From positions 1 through 64,000 of the forward strand of contig WFMF01000068.1 in NCBI GenBank assembly GCA_011033025.1: a stretch of DNA of 64,000 bases. Direction: 5' to 3'. Of this stretch, positions 44,800 to 57,722 are shown piece after piece (the first letter of the stretch is position 1; every line of letters begins with the position of its first letter). Both the position numbers and the translations under genes were made by a program. This DNA comes from Beroe forskalii (Eukaryota; Ctenophora; Nuda; Beroida; Beroidae). Under the pieces are notes generated by a model. The model was not told where the DNA came from and did not search any database. It saw only the letters and a program-made list of their open reading frames with translations.

Positions 44800-47520
44800 T
44801 TATTTCGGAAACGTTTTCATCATATTAAAGCTGCATTTCTTGGAATTGCTTTTACAAACGACTGCATCTATTCGGAGAATAATTCTGCCGTTGGTTTGCA
44901 ATATAAGCTGCATGGTGAATTGTAATTGCTCTTATACATTATTAGTCCTGAATATAATCCTCAATGATGGAGCAACAATACGATATTTTCTTTTGATTCG
45001 GAAGAAAGATCATGTTCCTTATATTGCTAGTCATTAGAAGTAAAGACCATGTTTTTATTGGATAGGCATTAGTAAAAAGCTAAAAAGGCCATGTTTCCAT
45101 TGGACAGCGTATATTCCTTGCATTTTATTGTAATACATGCAGTAACATTGTTCATTTGTTTTTGAGATAAATACCAACGTTCTGGAGAAATGGTCAGACG
45201 TTTATAAAACTCACATTGTTGCCAAATAGCCAGCGAAAACTTTGGAGAAAACGACAGAAATTCCACTTAAAACGTACTTTACAGTGAATTAGTGACCAGG
45301 TAAATAAGGGAAATGTTCATAAAAACATATACTTGGTCTGTATAATGAGTAACTGCTCGCATAAAACCTGGCACGGTATGTATCTGTCTAATATGGCTAG
45401 GCGGTGGTTTTCTGCTTGAAAATGTCATACTTTTACGTCGCAAAACGCCCGTCTCAACAATTATATGATTGAGGGAAATGAAGGAATAGCACATGGTAAA
45501 AAAGTGAAACCATAGCGATGTCAGTTGCTCTACTTCCGCATACCTTCTAATCTTTAAAAAGGCTTCTAAAACGAAACATAGAACAAACAACCAAAAATAC
45601 AACGTTTCATTAATCTCATGATAGCTACCTAACTAAAAAGTACAATAGAGCAAAGAGTTACGTAAGGTAGAATTAGTGTTCAGAGTAAAAGACTAAAAGT
45701 TACCAACTACACTTATCTTCCATGGATATTTACAACGTTTCATTGATCCCATGATAGGGTAAAATAGTTAGCTAGATCGAAGAGAATGCTTGAGATGAAA
45801 TATAAATATAAAAACTTGCCTAGAAATCCCTATCTAAACTTACCTTCCATGGCCATGTTAAGATTTCAGTACGTGTGGCAGTGTGAGAAAAGAAAAAACT
45901 ACTGCTAACAAACTGTGCTAGTAGGAAAATGAAATAAAGAATATTGGTTTACGTTGTACCGACACTAATTGGACCGTAAGTCTAACATACTTCAAAGAAT
46001 ATACTCTGTTTAACTATTTTAAAATATATTTTTACAAATCCGAATCCCCTGATTATCTTTTTAAATTCTCTGCTTATCATAAATCACACTTCGCTTATAA
46101 TACGGAGGAGCTGTGAAAACAGACCGCCGACGGTTATTTCGTCAACAATCTTTTTTTTCAAAGCCGAATGGACGTATTAGGAGGTTACTGATCGAATAGC
46201 TTCGCTCCGTTTACAATTCCATAACTCTCGAAAATTAGGCGGGTTATGACATCATCAATTCACCATTTTAAGTCATGATAATGACGTCATTTTCCAATTG
46301 CCTATGCTTCGTTTATGTGAACTGTGATATTTTATGACGTTACATGCCAGGCAAGCCACACTGCCTCCCCCACGTTGAACTGTTTAAAGTTCTCTCACAA
46401 AATATTCGAAGATTATATACTACTTTTTAATAAAATAGTTTAAGAAAATTTTGCTTAAACGATGAAGTTTGTTGAACATGCCTCAGAAGAAATCTGGTGA
46501 CAGCACCATTAAACTAGTGTTTTAAAGCATAAAGCATTTAATTAGTGCTTGCTATATCGTCCGCTATTCACGATACTTTAATCGTGAAATTTCATCTCTT
46601 CTCACGATTGCGGAAGCTCTCAGTTCCAAGGACAATGTTTTTAATGGTAGCATATGAAAACTACGAGTGTATGTGCGAGTCTTTTGCGATAGCAGTTATA
46701 CATATTGTAAATAAACTGAATGGCGTTTATGCTGGAAAGGAAATCTTGAATGTTTAATGTCCAGTAAAGGCGGAAAGAATATAATTTTCAAATTCTTAAA
46801 ATCAAACATCAAAGCTTCTAATATGTAGTAAGAGCGATAATTTAGCTTACTATAACATTTCAGGAGGAATTATGTTAAGTAAAATTAATAATAGCGAAAT
46901 AATAATGTCTAGTCTGGCGATGACGAATAAAAACAATGTCCTTTGGCTGTCTAGTAGACACTAGACGTTAAGTGACATGTTACGATGACAAAATGCTGGC
47001 GTCAAGGAACCATTTTTGGCTTGGCCTTGAACAATGAAACCTTCCATCACATACAAAATAGTTTAATCTGTACAAGTTGCAACTAATAACCCCACACAAC
47101 TACTCTACGTAACAATTAATGAAAACTATGACCTGTGTTGAAGGAGGAAAAGTAGATTTAAGTAAAACTGTGTCACCCGGTTCTCCCTCAGTGATTACAG
47201 CAAACCTCTACACTGAGAGGTTGCTCACACAGCAGTTGAAACCCAGGATTACAAGACTGAGTGATTATCATTGGCTACAGCGGGCAAAAGCGCACTGTAC
47301 AAAATTGCTGGCCTGTTATTTTGTAAAGTGCGATTTTATCCTCCTGTGTTTGGCGATATTTTTATACCTAAAGCATCTTTCCTCCTCTGCCGATAGGGAA
47401 AGATAATACCCACATTATAGTACACAATACATTTCAGAATACATTACACAGTAAATTATATACACAATACAGTTTGAAATACACAATAAATTACACGAAC
47501 ACAATACAATGCTACTAAAA
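44800..47520. other. Region upstream of the coiled-coil gene; no further gene recognised
   Basis: It contains a candidate 5' exon (CCATGGAAG followed by GTAAGT on the - strand, about 45842-45855). A diverged duplicate about 123 bp away (45708-45730) has the donor decayed to ATAAGT. A 95-codon + strand frame at 47119-47406 with a hydrophobic stretch has no recognisable domain. ACACAATACA words repeat around 47420-47510. Confidence 0.4.
46238..46303 (+). repeat. Dispersed CRE-containing repeat, copy A
   Basis: About 66 bp from GGCGGGTTATGAC to CCAATTGCC, containing ATCAATTCACCATTTTAA and a perfect CRE palindrome TGACGTCA. A close copy in the same orientation is at 56112-56180, and reversed relatives are at 48747 and 57099. 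Confidence 0.7.
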
Positions 47521-50500
47521 CTATGGCTGGGTACCCACGGCCTGGTTCGAGTTGACCAGTCCCTCCTGTTCTTTGAGTTTCCGATCTAACTTAGCTTTCC
47601 TCCTCTTCTTCTGTTCCTCCTCTATGTCCTGCTCCTTGGTGTTGGCATCTGGTATCTCCAACATCCCACCCGTCTTCCTGAAATAGGGGAGGGGTGGAAT
47701 ATTTGGGGAGACTTTGGGGCAAAACTTGGAAAAACTTCAAAACCCAAAAACTTTACCCGTCTTCCTGAAGTGAGGAGGGATGGAAAACTTGGGGGAGGTA
47801 AGGAGAACTTGGAGCTGGAGAAGTTTTAGCAAACTTGGAAATTGTAGCAGGAAAACTTGGGGAAAACTCTATAACCAATTTAACAAGATTTGTGGTGCCT
47901 CTTATGCGTTTAAAATTTTAATGGGGGATTGGAAATATTTTATTATTCTATGTTATCCGGTATCTCCGGGATTCCACCTGGCACCGGTCCTCCTGAAATC
48001 ATTTGGAAGTTGTATTCAGTATATCATGGCATTCATGAAAAAGGAGTTCAAAAACTTTGGGCTGATAAACAAGCGTGAAGCGATTCTGGAATCCGTGGAT
48101 ATCTCGTGACAACTTAATAGCTGAAGCGACAAGCTAGGTTTAGAAAGGCTTTAGGATGCAGAAAATCCCAATGTCTTAGCTGTGCTTTGCAATAAATATT
48201 CTGAACGGCATGAATAAAGAATATTAAGCCTAAAAACTTATCCATCGCGGCGGCAGACCCCAAACAGAAGCTATTTAACATTTTGCTAAATTCTTTAGCT
48301 CTGCAGCGAAAATAATATAATGTAACAAAGGATTTGTTGCTTTAACCAATTTCAAAACAGAATTTAAAATCATACAATATAACCATACGAAGTCATGCTG
48401 CCACAATCGGAAATCGGCGGTAGCTTGTCCATTGTTGAGAAAATAGTGAAATGTTTATCCTTGAAATCAGTGACTTGCAGAAAACAATGCGTCTAAAAAC
48501 CAGAAAAATACCGCACTACAGATACTCTGTATTACAGCTAGAGGTCCGGATCATACGTAGTATTTGTAACCAAGCATGCAATATTATATATCAGGACAAT
48601 GGACAAGCATAATATAACCAGGAGTAAGTTCAAGAATAGATTAAAATCTTAAACTAATTCGTGATTTAAAATAGCGTATGTACCATGCGACATTTCAAAT
48701 AAGTGTCATGTGACTTTTTAGACGCTTTGCGCAATGTATCTATCAGTGGTTGGTGATGTCATTTTCATGGTTTAGAATGGTGGATTGGTGACATCATCAA
48801 GTCTATTTTCTGTGTCCGGCCTGTGAGTTTTTGTGGTCTTTGTGAGCTTTAACTTCGCTACATTTCGATACAAAGGAAAAGCAAGTCTATCTTTCATTTT
48901 TATTAAATTATCTATTAACGTTATCTGATCATCCGTTTATTAACGGTATATTACGTTTTTCAATGTAAAGCAATACGGTCCAACTAGAGCTTTTTCCCTG
49001 TAATTTTGTTAAAAACAAGAACTGAACTTGCGATATAATTGAAAATGCTTATCAATATCTGATTAAAACTCTTTGTTCTGAACGTTTTAATCACTTTGTT
49101 CCGCTACAGTTTCTGGTTGTAATTTGTAACTTTACTTGTCAAGTTTGATACTCTGATTGATGCCCGAAGCCAGCATTTCATATTAACGGGTTTCATCAAA
49201 GCAGTTCATATCTTAACATTCTTAAAACCAACTGTTTATGCCGTTATGCAAGATTTTGATAAGATTTGTCAGCACACTTCAATAATCACGGAAAAACAAC
49301 TAGAGAACTCTCGGGCATAGGCAGATTGTCACGAACTCAAAATTTTGTCCTATGTCCTGAATTTTGTTGCCCCCCCCCCAATTCATGGTATATATGTAAA
49401 GCGTACGTTGTTGTAAGGCAATCTGTTTCGCTGACTGGAGGCAATCTGGTATCGTCCATACAGAATGGGGCAAACAGGAAATGAAGGGGCGTGGAAGGGA
49501 CAGTAAGATGCCCTGAACTTCAAACTCGGGAAAAAGTTGACAAAAAAGCGCAGACACGGAAAGTCCTAGAGTAAACCTAACTTTTGGTACAGCATACTAT
49601 AAGCGTAGAAGTTGACGAGGCTATCTGATTACAAACGTCGTACATTACAAACGTGCGAGATTACGCCTCCTTGCGAGCTAAGAAAGTAATGATTGCAGGC
49701 AAGCATGACCGCTACGATATATAGATGGATTTATACGGATATTATATAGTATGTTAATCATCATTTAATCCAAAAAATGGAGTTTAAATTTTAAATTCCT
49801 CCCCACATGACTCAGCTCACCCAATCTAATCACTGGATTGGAGGCAAAAGTCGTACGTAAATTTACAAATTTGTAGGATTATAATGTTATGGATGCTTTA
49901 ATATCGTGTAGAATCGAAGAACAATAGACCAGAGATTGATGATTTTAATAAAAGATAATCAAGTTCAACCACTGCAGGATGATCATTATAATAAATCATC
50001 GACAATTTAACTCTTGAGGCTGAGCTTTGCTAGTTTAGACTCCAAAATGGCGATTTAAACTTGTTATAGAGCTTAAAACGGACAGAAAATCCCGCTTCTT
50101 GATGTGATAAATCTACTCAATCGTGCCAAAGCCACCTATTTAGTAACCTTCACTGATACAATTAATGGGATGTGGTCAATAACAATAGATTTGAAACAGC
50201 GCAAAGTTTAAATATTAAATCTTACTTAATAGGTGCTAGATACCGTCAAAAGGATATCAATGAATTGATTAAAATTTCGATCACGTTGCACAAATCTTTG
50301 TATGGATATCTTCAAACCTAAAGGAGATTTTTATTTTTAGTTGATATGAAATAACAATCGGACAATCGCCAATTTTTGAGCCATGGGCTTGTGTATAGTA
50401 ACGCCTGAGAAATCACTACATCAGGGAATGCTGAATTTTCTGTTTCCATGGTACTGATGCTCTGGGCTGAAAATCAGAAGTCTCATAAAATCTGCCTTGA

Positions 50501-53500
50501 CTCACTAGCTAGCATCAGAGGCCAGAGCTATGACATAACGATATGAATTGCTGTAAACTTTTATACCTACTCATTATTCCATACAACTTCACACATACAT
50601 TCCTATTTCAGAAAAACTGCATACCTACTCATTATTCCCTTATACTCCCTAATACCCACATGCCTATTTTAGGGAACCTGTAGCCACTCCCAAATACTCA
50701 CATGCCTATTTTAGGGAACCTGTAGCCACTCCCTAATACTCACATGCCTATTTTAGGGAATCTGCAGCCACTCCCTAATACTCACGTGCCTATTTTAGGG
50801 AATCTGCAGCCACTCCCTAATACTCACATGCCTATTTTAGGGAATCTGCAGCCACTCCCTAATACTCACATGCTTATTTTAGGGAATCTGCAGCCACTCC
50901 CTAATACTCACATGCCTATTTTAGGGAATCTGCAGCCACTCCCTAATACTCACATGCCTATTTTAGGGAATCTGCAGCCACTCCCTAATACTCACATGCC
51001 TATTTTAGGGAATCTGCAGCCACTCCCTAATACTCACATGCCTATTTTAGGGAATCTGCAGCCGCTCCCTAATACTCACATGCCTATTTTAGGGAATCTG
51101 CAGCCTCTCCCTATTCCCTAATATTCACATGCCTATTTTAGGGAATCTGCAGCCACTCCCTCATACTCACATGCCTATTTTAGGGAATCTGCAGCCACTG
51201 GGCCCGTGGGCTGGAAAGTCTGTCACAGTAAATGCCTATTTTAGGGAATCTGCAGCCACTCCGTCACATGCCTATTTTAGGGAATCTGCAGCCACCGATG
51301 ACAAAATTTCCAATTGATGCCTATTTTAGGGAATCTGAGGTTATAATGGGTGAAAGTCTGATAAACCCTTTGAGCGCGATCCGGTCAGAATCCAAACTCA
51401 TCCGGTGCTGACTATTGCACCGGAGATTGGGCGGTTTAAAGTGATGTCATCATCAGGGGTTATGATGGTGAATAGATGATTATTATCAGGGTTAAAATGG
51501 AGAATATTTGACGTCATTATTAAGGGTGAGAATGGTGAATTTATGACGACAACGAACCGCTTAAAAACGGCTTTTAAAGGCTATTTAAACGAAAAGAATT
51601 TCGAATATTCTAATATTGCAATAGCTTTATGATACAGGAGAGGTTCTTTTTGTTCGATATCAAGATTTAATTTTTTCATTCAAGCAAAAAGATAAAAAGA
51701 TAAAAAGAAGTGAATGGTTTTTGCATCGTAAAAGTTTTCTAACTTATGCACATGAAACCGAATCAAGCAGACCATTTCGATGATTATAATTAAATGCAAT
51801 ATTGAATATAAAGTCACTTATTTAACAAAAATAATTACAGAATTAATAATTATTCGTCGGACGATAAATTAAGAGTCAACAACGAATGGCTTATACTTTT
51901 TTAAAAATCCTGGCCAACATAACTGTAGTGGCCCCTCTTTGATTTTAATTAGTTCGACTTAGTGCCTTAAATCATAATGTTAGACAATATAATCGTTTAC
52001 TTTAATTACAGTTACTTGAATACTGCATGAGAGACGCATTAAAGGCGCAAAATAATTAATCTGTAATGCAAATCGCTTATTTTCCGAAAAAAAGATAATT
52101 AAAATGAAGAAAGCGATTGCAATTCAGAATTTGTGTTAAAGAAAGGTTCAATAATCTAGCAACCAATCGGTTGTTTCAATTGGTAGAATAAGTCTTACAT
52201 TGATATGCAAGTCAGATGATCTGGCGCATTATACTTTTTCAGATTTTAAAGATTCCCGAATTATAATAAAAGTCTTTGGAGGTACAGTGATTTTGGTATG
52301 CAATCTCGCGTTTTACAGATTTAGTGAGAGCTGTTAAAACTATGGTGCTTATTATCTAATAGAAACGATAAAAACGATAAATTAATAACTTTCTGTGGGT
52401 TTCAAATTTTGTGTTTTCAAGCAAGTTATTAATGCATCATGCATAATGATAATTCTAGATATTATGATTTTAGAGGTATGGTTTTTCAATTACGACATAT
52501 TCAAGACATCTTTATCGCATCTGATCCTTGACCATTTTAGTCTCAATTAAGTCTTATGGACAAAAGAAAAGACATTTTTTGGTTCAAGTAAAACTGGGAT
52601 CCACTATAGAAGTTTAATTTATGTCCTCTGTTTTTAAACAGCGGTCGCAGATACTTAAATAAGAACTGCTTAAACGGTTAGATACTCTTTTTTGCTTACA
52701 AAGTCCTTTTTTACATCTTAGATCCCACGTGATCATGGGCAGTTTAGGCCTTAGGGAATAGAACTTATAGCGGTGACACTTCGTTATGTTGATTTCGCGA
52801 GTTCTGAAAACGCCTTCTGAAATTTCCAAATGAACGCTATTTGTACGTATGTGATTCTTTTTTAACAGTACAACCGTGACGTATTTACATGGTGCTGCAC
52901 AATTCGGAAATTTCAGAATAATTTCATCTCCCGAACTCTCGACACCGGTGTTACAGAAGTTCATATTCCAACCCCGATCTCGACCAATTCCATGGAATGT
53001 TCTTCGGGGAGGACCAACTCATTGGGCTGAGGCCTTGCTGACATACTAGTGACTCATTAATAATGACTCCAACGCGACTTCACTGAAACATTGTAACAAA
53101 TGGAGGCTGCAAATTGGACAGAAGAACCTGCAATCTCAACTTCCTACAGTTTTTACTGTTCTGAGCCTCGAATCAAAGAGTTGTAGAGCACTTTTTCCTT
53201 TTGGCTGACCTTAACTAGCAGTGAACCAAAGGAGGGGAAGAAAAGAACAAAGAATCAGTTAGTCTCATTCGTTTATCAAAATGACAGGCACGAATCACGA
53301 TTATTGATATGGCTCTATGAAATTTCTTCGAACTGAGGCTATTGGGTCTGCTATCTATGTATCAATGGATTCTGTGGTCAATTTGCAATCAGATGTCTAT
53401 TTCTTTACTCAATAGAAATAGAAATAGTGGCCTTCCTAGCTGTCTCTTCATGATCGATTCCTTATCTCGGCCATTGCTAAACATTTCATTGAATAATTGG

Positions 53501-53864
53501 CCATTTTCCCTTTTTGAATCGGAAGGTTTTGCACCAATAATTGTAGTTAAATGCCTTAATGAGATAATGCTCCATATTACACTATTGTGGGAATCTGGAT
53601 GAAAGTGACCTAAACTGGACTTTTAGGCGGGTTTGAAACATCCTCCACTCACCATCATTGAGTCATTGACACACAATATGATTTCAATAAATCAATGGCG
53701 CATGACTTGATATATTCTACATTTGAACATAGATCTCATGCTTCCCTGATATGATATCCTGAATATCACTCCTCGACCTAACACAATATGTTAAATAAAA
53801 TCATATATCCACATTTACAATATTTACAAATCACTCACCTCTTGGATTTGTTGGCTTTAGCCAT
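47521..53864 (-). CDS. Candidate two-exon microprotein, 60 aa, basic/helical
   Basis: I do not recognise this product. Exon 1 (53864-53839) encodes MAKANKSK and ends at a perfect donor GTGAGT. The last exon (47677-47521) follows an acceptor TATTTCAG, joins in phase to give KRKTGGMLEIPDA, then a highly charged helix (EEEQKKRRKAKLDRKLKEQ) and a stop TAG. Joined directly, they give 60 residues that look like one small basic, possibly nuclear or coiled-coil protein. The intron would be about 6.2 kb, long for this window, so further exons may exist in between. The 42-bp minisatellite at 50.6-51.3 kb lies in this intron. The last exon is followed upstream by degenerate duplicates of its acceptor boundary. 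Confidence 0.55.
47755..48003 (-). repeat. Degenerate intronic duplicates of the microprotein acceptor boundary
   Basis: The exon boundary on the + strand reads GGTATCTCC...CCCGTCTTCCTGAAATAGGGG (47651-47687). CCCGTCTTCCTGAAGTGAGG recurs at about 47756-47775. A longer version with GGTATCTCCGGGATTCCACC then CCTCCTGAAATCA recurs at about 47960-48003. Both are in the intron adjoining the acceptor. Confidence 0.75.
48747..48803 (-). repeat. Dispersed CRE-containing repeat, copy C
   Basis: Reverse-orientation relative of copy A with GTGATGTCATTTTCATGG, then AATGGTGGATTGGTGACATCATC. More diverged: the CRE is TGATGTCA. A further fragment with GCGGTTTAAAGTGATGTCATC is near 51431. Confidence 0.55.
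50640..51345 (+). repeat. 42-bp minisatellite (ATGCCTATTTTAGGGAATCTGCAG)
   Basis: About 14 near-identical 42-bp units with the words ACTCCCTAATACTCACATG and CCTATTTTAGGGAATCTGCA, degenerating at both ends. Because 42 is a multiple of three, one frame stays open for 126 codons with a 14-residue repeat (PILGNLQPLPNTHM). Each unit carries an acceptor-like TATTTTAG. I regard the open frame as incidental. Confidence 0.93.
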
Positions 53865-55317
53865 ATTTTAAGTTATATGTGGCACGGGCAGGACAATGCA
53901 AACGGTTTGCAAAACTCAAAATACTGCTTGTGAACGTTGAGTTATAGATGCGTTAACTATAATCCATATATTGGAAAGCGAGCGATGGTCATCATCTCTC
54001 TCACTCTCTCATTGCATATATTATCAAATATAAAGCATGTTATATAACGGTTTTAGTTGAATCTTCTCCCCTCCTTCTATATCACTCAATCGTAGCATTG
54101 TGATGAGTTACGAGGAGTGTTTAAATAATTTCTATCAATCTCAGTATATATACTACAATGTTTTAAAACGTGCTCTACTGCACTCCGCTGATTCTTCAGC
54201 TCGAGAGTTTATGTAACTTTTTGTAAGATCTCAAGATACCATGGTTTTCTGTACGGTATGTAGCGGACCTTCTAAGCTTGGAGGAATATTGCTTGCCTTC
54301 TCTTTTAAAGGAACACAAGGAAATTTCTTATTGTCGGCATATTTTATCTCCTCACTGGAGCATGATAAACTCTATTTTCAGCCAGATTAAAATGATTGTA
54401 ACGCAGTTTTTTGCTTGTTAACAGTACAAGTACATAGCGATGTAGCGTTGATGAAAAGTGCCGATTCATTTAAAATCAATGGACTGGAACATGATTTAAA
54501 TGAGAAACACGTCAGTTTTTCCGTCCTTCCGCATTCGAGATAAGGAGGTCCACTATCTTAAAAATGATATCTGTAATCAATACATCAGATCATTTTGCTT
54601 TGCCAGCTTCAACTCCTCAATGACCTTTATAGCAAGCATGATGACTGATGAGTTCAAAATGGCTACTTTTCACGAAAAATAATAATAACCATCATCTGTT
54701 CGTGATCGTACTGATCGATTAAGCATTTAGACGGAAGAAATACCGAATAAAGGAGCATCTTATCCCGTTATTCCACTAGATATGGTTTTAGATAGACTTT
54801 GCCTTGATCAAAAGTTCATGATTAGATATTTAGGAAACCTTATTATATGAAATCTAATGACTGCGCTGGAAAGGAGTGATCGAGAAGTCACGAATATTTA
54901 GCATGGATAATTAATTGCTAATCACTATGAATGGTTGATTCCTTATGATTTATGTAAGACACAATACGACAGTTGTGCGTCATGAATTAGCATTTTAAAC
55001 TATGACAATAACATATCTTTTTAATAGCCTATTGTTTTTGTGGGACTCATAATAATATGTGTTCCTGTTTTCTTTTATCAAAACATAAATTCTGAAGAAC
55101 TCAGTCTTGGAACAATAGGATTTGTGACCTCTGGAATGATCAATGATGATCGCTTCATAACGAACGTTCATGGTAAGAAATGGTTTAACCATGACTCCGC
55201 AAAAAGTGTATCATGTTGCTACTTTGTCATGAGCACATGGTGAGAAATACCAACAAAAAGAATGATATGGTCGATCAAAACTCAGATGATCGGTTTTTGT
55301 GCAATATCTACTGACCA

Positions 55318-55350
55318 CCACCACCTCTCTCGCCATGTGAGAGGTGGTGG
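55318..55350. repeat. Perfect 12-bp inverted repeat
   Basis: CCACCACCTCTC and GAGAGGTGGTGG are separated by 9 bases. It would form a stable GC-rich hairpin in AT-rich surroundings. It is too short for a typical MITE and is not followed by a T run. Confidence 0.85.
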
Positions 55351-56111
55351 CAACTCTCCAAAAAGGACAGTTCTACTTGACTCTCTGTTGATAGGGGCCG
55401 ATGAAAGCGTTTCAGTTCGAGGTGGATAAAGCTGGTGTCGCGAGTTTGGGAATCAGAATGAATAATGATTTGCAATTTGCATACTGAAATTTCTGAATTG
55501 GAATAAGCACCATGTATGTACGTGTTCTAGCAGTATCACGTACGTACAAATGTCTGTCATGTGGAAATTACGGAAGGCCTTCTCTGGTTCTCAGAACTCG
55601 TGAGGTATTCGACCCGTGTCCCCTGCTGCTCCCAGGGCCGACAGGGGTTTCTGCAGAGTTATTTGTTACCTATTGCTATGCCTTTTGCTTTTGGGACAGA
55701 CTTTATTTGTGTTTTTTGTATAATTTTGAGGAAGGAATTATAATTGGAGGTACAGAAGTAATTGATTCTCAAATAATTAATCAACTTGACCAAATTTTGC
55801 TGGACATATCGATTGAAACGTAGTTGTGTTGATAAATAAATATCAAATAATATAAGACAATAGTTACAATACAAAAACTCTCAGGGCAACATAACACATA
55901 ATGAATTTAATTTTATTAAACGCCGTTTATACGCCGATACTTTTTTAAGTTTATCTCGATATCTGCATTCAATTTGATGGAAAAACTCTAGTGTTAAATG
56001 AAGTCTTGTGCTCGTTTATAACAGTTTAAACGTGGAAACCTCCGTTGTGAATATCTGTCGATATAAATCCAGCTCAGATCGTGAGTTTTACTGTGTGTCA
56101 CGGGGAGAAAT

Positions 56112-56180
56112 AGGCGGTTTTAGGTCATCAATTCACCATTTTAAACTCTGATAATGACGTCATAATCAACAGCCAATTGC
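56112..56180 (+). repeat. Dispersed CRE-containing repeat, copy B
   Basis: Close relative of copy A: GGCGGTTTTAGGTCATCAAT, then CACCATTTTAAACTCTGATA, then ATGACGTCATAAT, ending CCAATTGC. It is 9.9 kb from copy A. Confidence 0.7.
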
Positions 56181-57098
56181 TTGTGGGGGACTTGAGGAGA
56201 GGATGCTTGCGAAGTTAAAACAAACCACAAGTTTTAGAGAATGGCGCCGATATTTTCGATAGAAACGTGTGGGTATGATCATTTTCATGGATGCAATTAA
56301 TGATATGCACGTGGCAAAAAATACACTGTGACGTCAGCAATTTAGTGTGTTAAATCATGATAGTGATGGAAAGCTTAACCGCATATGTTATTTGTGTGTG
56401 GCCGAAATTAACTGGCATGAGTGTTTCCCATTGTTCTCAATTTGCATATCAGAAGATTATATTGTGTTAATAATGACAACTGGGAGAGTAATTAATGAAT
56501 TAAACTGGGCATGGTAACCACAAATCTAAATCATCAATTGATTAATTAATTGAATAATGGAGTGATTGGTTGATTGATTGATTGGAAGATTGATTGATTG
56601 GTAGATAAATAGATTGATTTATTTAATCATCAATTCATTCATTCACGCACTCATTCATTGGGCTCCACAAATCCGATTTTAACTTATAAAGGTTGGATTT
56701 ACAGGGATACTGAGATTCCTTTTTCTTGGACGGAAATCCGTTGAAACAGTCTACAATGGGAAGAACCATAGACAACCTGGTAACTACTACCAGGAAAGTT
56801 TTATCATATTTTATGGGTTCTATGCCTTTATGGCTTTTTATCCTCATAATATGCAAAAAGAGAGTCTGTTCAGAAACTCAGAAAGGAACAGTTAAATAAG
56901 ATGCCATTGAATCGCCTTTGATTCCCTGATTTTATCAAACATAATATCTTACCATTACACAGTCACTGATTTGAAGACAGGGAGAGCGAAACGTTTGCAC
57001 TGAGCCCTGTAAATTCTGGGAAAATCTTCGAATCACTGATCAAAAGCATCGGTTTATGGACGATGGCATTCTAATTTGGGGAGGTTATAGGCATGTCG

Positions 57099-57162
57099 GT
57101 TGGTTGGTGGTTATGAATGATGTCACTCCTATGGTTTAAAATGGTGGATTGATGACGTCTAC
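57099..57162 (-). repeat. Dispersed CRE-containing repeat, copy D
   Basis: Reverse-orientation relative: GGTTGGTGGTTATGAATGAT, GTCACTCCTATGGTTTAAAA, TGGTGGATTGATGACGTC. It aligns best with copy C. Confidence 0.6.
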
Positions 57163-57722
57163 CTACCTACTTTTCTTGTGCGGTTTATCTAAATGAAAAG
57201 ACTAACTTTCTTAACCATATTTTACCAATGGTCATCAGCTTTGAATTCTTGTTAAGTTCTCGTAAATCAACTGACAATAATATGAGATATGTCTTCCTGT
57301 AATGCTTGAAAGCTTTCATGCTTCAGGAGTTCTGAAATCTCATCAGTTTTAAATTGATAACTGCGGTCAAATAAGCAAAAAATGACAAAAATTATTATCT
57401 GCTCATTATTTTTGAAGCTCTAAGAGCTTGTATCGATATCATAGTATCATTTGTAGTATATCAAGCTTCCTGCGAAAAACATTAGGGTAAAAACACTTAG
57501 TTCTTCATAGCATTACAAATATCTCAATAGTTCGGTTACAAAACTCAAAACCAGTCAAATTATCGTAAACAACTCAATCAGTCACTTATTGGTATCTCAA
57601 CATTTTCGGCAGAGTTCTTGGTCAACAGCATTACATCACTGAACTACACAATTCAGGGCAACAGAATCCATCTCTTTCTTTTCACATCTCGTGGATTTGA
57701 AACGCTACAACTCATCCACTGC

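Larger units (their letters stand above)
53865..57722. other. Intergenic; hairpin and dispersed repeats only
   Basis: No coding block recognised in 3.8 kb of AT-rich DNA. It holds a perfect hairpin at 55318-55350, repeated GATTGATTG words near 56560-56620, and two CRE-containing repeat copies. A 103-codon + strand frame (55512-55823) shows no recognisable domain. Confidence 0.45.

Noticed and set aside
47119..47406. 95-codon + strand frame with a hydrophobic stretch
   Set aside because: No domain, no splice context, and codon use like the AT-rich flanks. Kept only as a remark.
50640..51345. Regular repeats resembling a CRISPR array
   Set aside because: Units are directly contiguous 42-mers with no variable spacers, and the host is a eukaryote.
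55512..55823. 103-codon + strand frame
   Set aside because: Mixed composition without a recognisable domain; overlapping frames on both strands suggest chance.
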